In this document: positions 18,485 through 21,777 of the stretch, one piece after another
Layout of the letters: each line of letters opens with the position of its first letter
Position numbering within the stretch: position 1 is the first letter of the stretch
NCBI GenBank assembly: GCA_000934455.1
Contig: KN884838.1
Location: 3,848-25,624, forward strand
Length of the DNA: 21,777 bases
Direction: 5' to 3'
DNA from: Apostichopus parvimensis
Taxonomy: Eukaryota > Echinodermata > Holothuroidea > Aspidochirotida > Stichopodidae
Notes under the pieces: model-generated
The model's input: the letters and a program-made list of their open reading frames with translations, nothing else
The model's database searches: none
Told to the model about the DNA's origin: nothing
Made by a program: the position numbers and the translations under genes

Positions 18485-21400
18485 TGCTGCTATTAGCGCT
18501 ACAAATTGAAATGGTTATTGAGTCTGATATCAATTATAAAAAATTATCATTTGTAATGGTTTATGTAAGCATTAAGCTGAGTTATGCTCACGGAAAAAGT
18601 AAAATACGACAAGAACGTTTTAAATGCATTGAAGACTCGCCCCAAACAGCGTGCCGCGCACTGAAAAAGTTAACTTTCCGTTGTTTGCGAGTGAAGTTTT
18701 TCTCTTGTCGCTACAAAATGCAGACAGTAATGAAACGTGATCCCTTGTTATCTTTAGCTGGACCTGAGATGTCCATCGCTGTATCGTTAGTACACTGTGC
18801 TGTGGGTATTGACCGCAGCTGTTTGTACTGAGGTACACTAGTGTCTAATTACCGACGGTAGCAAGCTGTGTGTGCATTTTCTGGGATCGATGGTGGTGTG
18901 TAACACTTCTGTTACACCTCATTCGAAACTAGGTCAGATTACCGGCATTAGACCTTTCTTTTTGCGCGAGTCTTCACACCCTTTAAACTATTTAATTTCA
19001 ACGGATTGACTGTGGTCTAACATTTTTAGATTAATGAAAAGGTCATTGTAGATTTCGTGAATCATGTCCATGCAAAAAATCAGTTCTCACGGTAACAACG
19101 TTGCTGCCCCTTAAAAATGAACACATGTAATACGTACTGTTGGTAATTCGTGACGCATCATATTCGAAATCCACATAACGATATAAAGTCGCTGAGACTA
19201 AGCCAACATACAAAATAAGGTACACTTGCATAAACATTCGAATATAAACAATGCTTTGACAGTGAATAAACATCAGGATATAGCCCTATATATACTAAGC
19301 AATCTAAGCCTCTTACGTATTTTTAAGATAGACGTTGAGTTTCACGTCGTATTCTAGCGTACGTCAACTTGGATAAAATGAGCGCGATGCTATGCCAATA
19401 CCTGACGTGTTTTTGTATCAAATTGTATAATGTAGAGGTAGGTAAGACACTAATACCTAAATACTAGCATCAGGTAATGTAGCAAAAATGAGAATAGCAT
19501 TTATTATATGTAATTGTTAGAGATTATAACTTGACGAAAATCTTCAGCATAATTTAGGAAGTTCACATTTCAAGTCAAGAACAATTGTTTACATGGCAAA
19601 CATTACGGTCACAGAGTATGAAGCTCAGAACATTGATTCAGAGGATTCATACCGTATTTTAAGGATAAGGAAGAAAACATTGTATAATATTCCGTATACA
19701 TAATCGGAAACATTTTGAAATTTATTTCACTAACGAACTAAACCAATAATCCACGTTTTTCTTTATATGCTACGAGTAACTGTTACAATTGCATCGAGGA
19801 AAGCAGTTGCTTTCAATTGGAACTCAATTGAAAAATAAACGTTCTCATTGTGAAACTAAATCATGTCGCATGTAAACAGTTCCCCGTGACACTGGTAGAC
19901 TAAACATATAGGTCAATGAATGAATTTAAAGGGCATGAACAGGGTTTTGTTTTAAAGTTCTTGCGGTGTTTTAACATCCATCGTTACAAAACGTTAATTC
20001 TCTAAGCAAAGTAATGTTACTCTACAGCAGAGTTTTTGCGTCAAACTTCATTGATATTTTTTTATAATATTACTGTCGTGATCTGTAAGTTGAAAAAACA
20101 ATTTTGGCAATGTGTTTCATCGAGATTACGATGACATGATTTTCACCGTACAATATGTTCTTGTTTCCTTTGCACAGTGTATATAAATTGTAATTAATAA
20201 AAGAAAACATTTGTAATATAAAATGTCTTGCACTGACTGATAGTAAAGAATTGATAAGTGTTATATAGTTTCTTTTAAATGTAAATTCGACATTGACATT
20301 GATTCATATTCGTATTAAAACTATTAATCTCAACATTAACAGCTTTCAGAATCACGTTTGTCTCTATAGTATGTTTAACATTCCACAGTTTAGCAAATGT
20401 CATATTACTGTATCAAGTTGTTTACTTGATAAATATATGTAAATTGTAATGATTGTATTATATACTGAAAGGAATTACAATATCTTCGATAACTCTTTGA
20501 AGCTAAGCATCTGTTTATTTCTTAAACGTAAGCCATCGCTAGCTGCTATACCGTGTAACGACTTTCCTGATTAAGACTCCCCCGAATACCTGTTGTTGTA
20601 TTGAAAGCCGTAACGTGTCATATTGTAAGGACAATTTTCTAAAAGTAGCTAAAGAAGTTTCGCTTTTACGCTACCCACGACGATCTTATCAAGTTTTTAA
20701 ATCAATTGTCTTAATAGTAGTTCTACGAATACCGTCACGCATTATAGTTAATCCACTAAACGCACTGAGGTATTAGGGAGAAGGAAACATATTATGTGCA
20801 TATTTTACAGAGAGAAAATACTCTACTTCACCACTGTCAATATTTTTCCCCCAAATGGCGTTGTTCCTGTTATATTATTTGTCTTTACTTAGTTGTCGCA
20901 ATGGGTTTATGCATTGTCTCCTTCCAAACGTTATCACATCGATAAAACCATTTGTTGGCAGCTACATTAAACAGTCGCAAATTTTGAATATCAATGAAAG
21001 TATAAAATGATATGGAAACAACTTTATTGATCAAATTTGTTTTATTAACCTCTATGACCAAAAATATATTGATATTAGTATATAAAAGATAAATAGGCAC
21101 GTAGAGATACAGTGGAACTGAATTAATATCCATGCATGACGGGCAACAAGAATACAAAAGTAAAATAGTTTCATTTGAACGTGTGACCATACAATCGAAC
21201 TGCGAATATGAAGTCAACAAATCACTTACATTACGCACGCAATTTCTTGGATGGTCAATGCGATGCTTAATTTGTATAACAGTATAAAGTACTTGTATTA
21301 TTATATATTACATGATATGTATTACGATTATTGTCAGTAAGTTTTAACTACAAGTGCTGACGTTTGCTTGGAACAACAGACGTACTACTTTGCCAATATT

Positions 21401-21746
21401 TATATCATCAACGGTGACCATAACATTAAATGCAATTAAGCAATAATATTTTTCTGTTACAATTTTTTTTATGGGCAATAGACACAAAGCTTCAAACGAA
21501 AGCCTTTTCCAGGGTACTCATGGGAAACTATTTGGAGATTAACACATCTCAAGTCACATTAATAATATTTTCAGTTACTTAATCATAACCACCCTGTTTG
21601 TAGGAATCGTAATTTAGAACAAAATATTTTGGCAGCCATATAACAATGGTGTTTTTATTCGCGTGGTAAACCATAGCTCGTCGAACTTTGAAGACAAATA
21701 ACTAGTTAAAGATACATAATGACACACAATGATACACAGATGTGAC
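18485..21746. other. Intergenic stretch, no gene recognised
   Basis: About 3.3 kb. A 115-codon plus-strand frame (18484-18831) and a 117-codon minus-strand frame (20885-21238, GTG start) show no domain, signal or splice context, and are more likely chance frames. A small hairpin GTGTAAC-6nt-GTTACAC is at 18898-18917. Nothing else was recognised. Confidence 0.4.
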
Positions 21747-21777
21747 CAGTGGCGTAGCCACGGGGGGGCGTGGGGGG
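21747..21777 (+). mobile_element. Left terminus of a second hAT-type MITE, cut by the window edge
   Basis: The last 31 bases start CAGTGGCGTAGCCACGG and run into G-rich sequence, matching the terminal style of the MITE at 5919-6311 (CAGTGGCGGAGC then G runs). The other end and any target duplication lie outside the window. Confidence 0.55.

Noticed and set aside
18484-18831. 115-codon plus-strand frame after gene B
   Set aside because: It starts at the gene B poly(A) signal and has no domain, signal peptide or splice context; a chance frame is more likely.
18898-18917. GTGTAAC/GTTACAC hairpin as an RNA or terminator element
   Set aside because: Seven-bp arms in AT-rich DNA are expected by chance, and there is no matching context.
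20885-21238. 117-codon minus-strand frame
   Set aside because: It begins with GTG, is AT-driven in composition and shows no recognisable domain.

Overview
The window looks like nuclear DNA of an animal, not a microbe. It is AT-rich and intron-split, with GT..AG splice sites, AATAAA signals, a microsatellite, a minisatellite and MITE-type transposon remnants. The overall style suits a marine invertebrate deuterostome such as an echinoderm, possibly a sea cucumber. That placement is an inference from style only, because no species marker is visible.

The real content is two same-strand paralogous genes for small type I membrane proteins with immunoglobulin-like ectodomains. Gene A runs from about 818 to 4229 (exons 818-1234, 1709-1829, 3460-4229; 435 aa). 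Gene B runs from 14672 to 18439 (exons 14672-15082, 15518-15629, 17238-17447 or 17238-17614, 18057-18439; 371 or 299 aa). The two share exon order, intron phases (0, then 1), a first V-like Ig domain with seven positionally conserved cysteines, a second short cysteine-rich Ig-like module split over exons 2 and 3, and a Ser/Thr-rich stalk. Both can make a cytoplasmic tail with tyrosine motifs. Gene A has three YAxV(N/D)K motifs. Gene B's spliced form has an ITIM-like motif at its very C-terminus plus a YxN motif. Gene B also appears able to read through into an alternative membrane segment with an almost tail-less end and its own poly(A) signal. The pair therefore looks like a small receptor cluster in which ectodomains are combined with different signalling tails.

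Layout. 1-626: no gene seen. 627-4229: gene A, with a CTA microsatellite in intron 1 and a tRNA-like SINE scrap in intron 2. 4219-4940: a minisatellite of fourteen 51-bp units that begins exactly at the gene A stop codon. 5100-5209: a possible orphan or relic Ig exon. 5911-6319: a complete 393-bp hAT-type MITE with an 8-bp target duplication. 6679-10492: a head-to-tail 1906-bp tandem duplication, apparently identical in both copies, containing a 56-bp perfect inverted repeat. 10493-13034: nothing recognisable. 13035-14221: a diverged tandem duplication of about 590 bp. 14645-18484: gene B. 18485-21746: no gene recognised. 21747-21777: the start of another MITE terminal repeat cut by the window edge.
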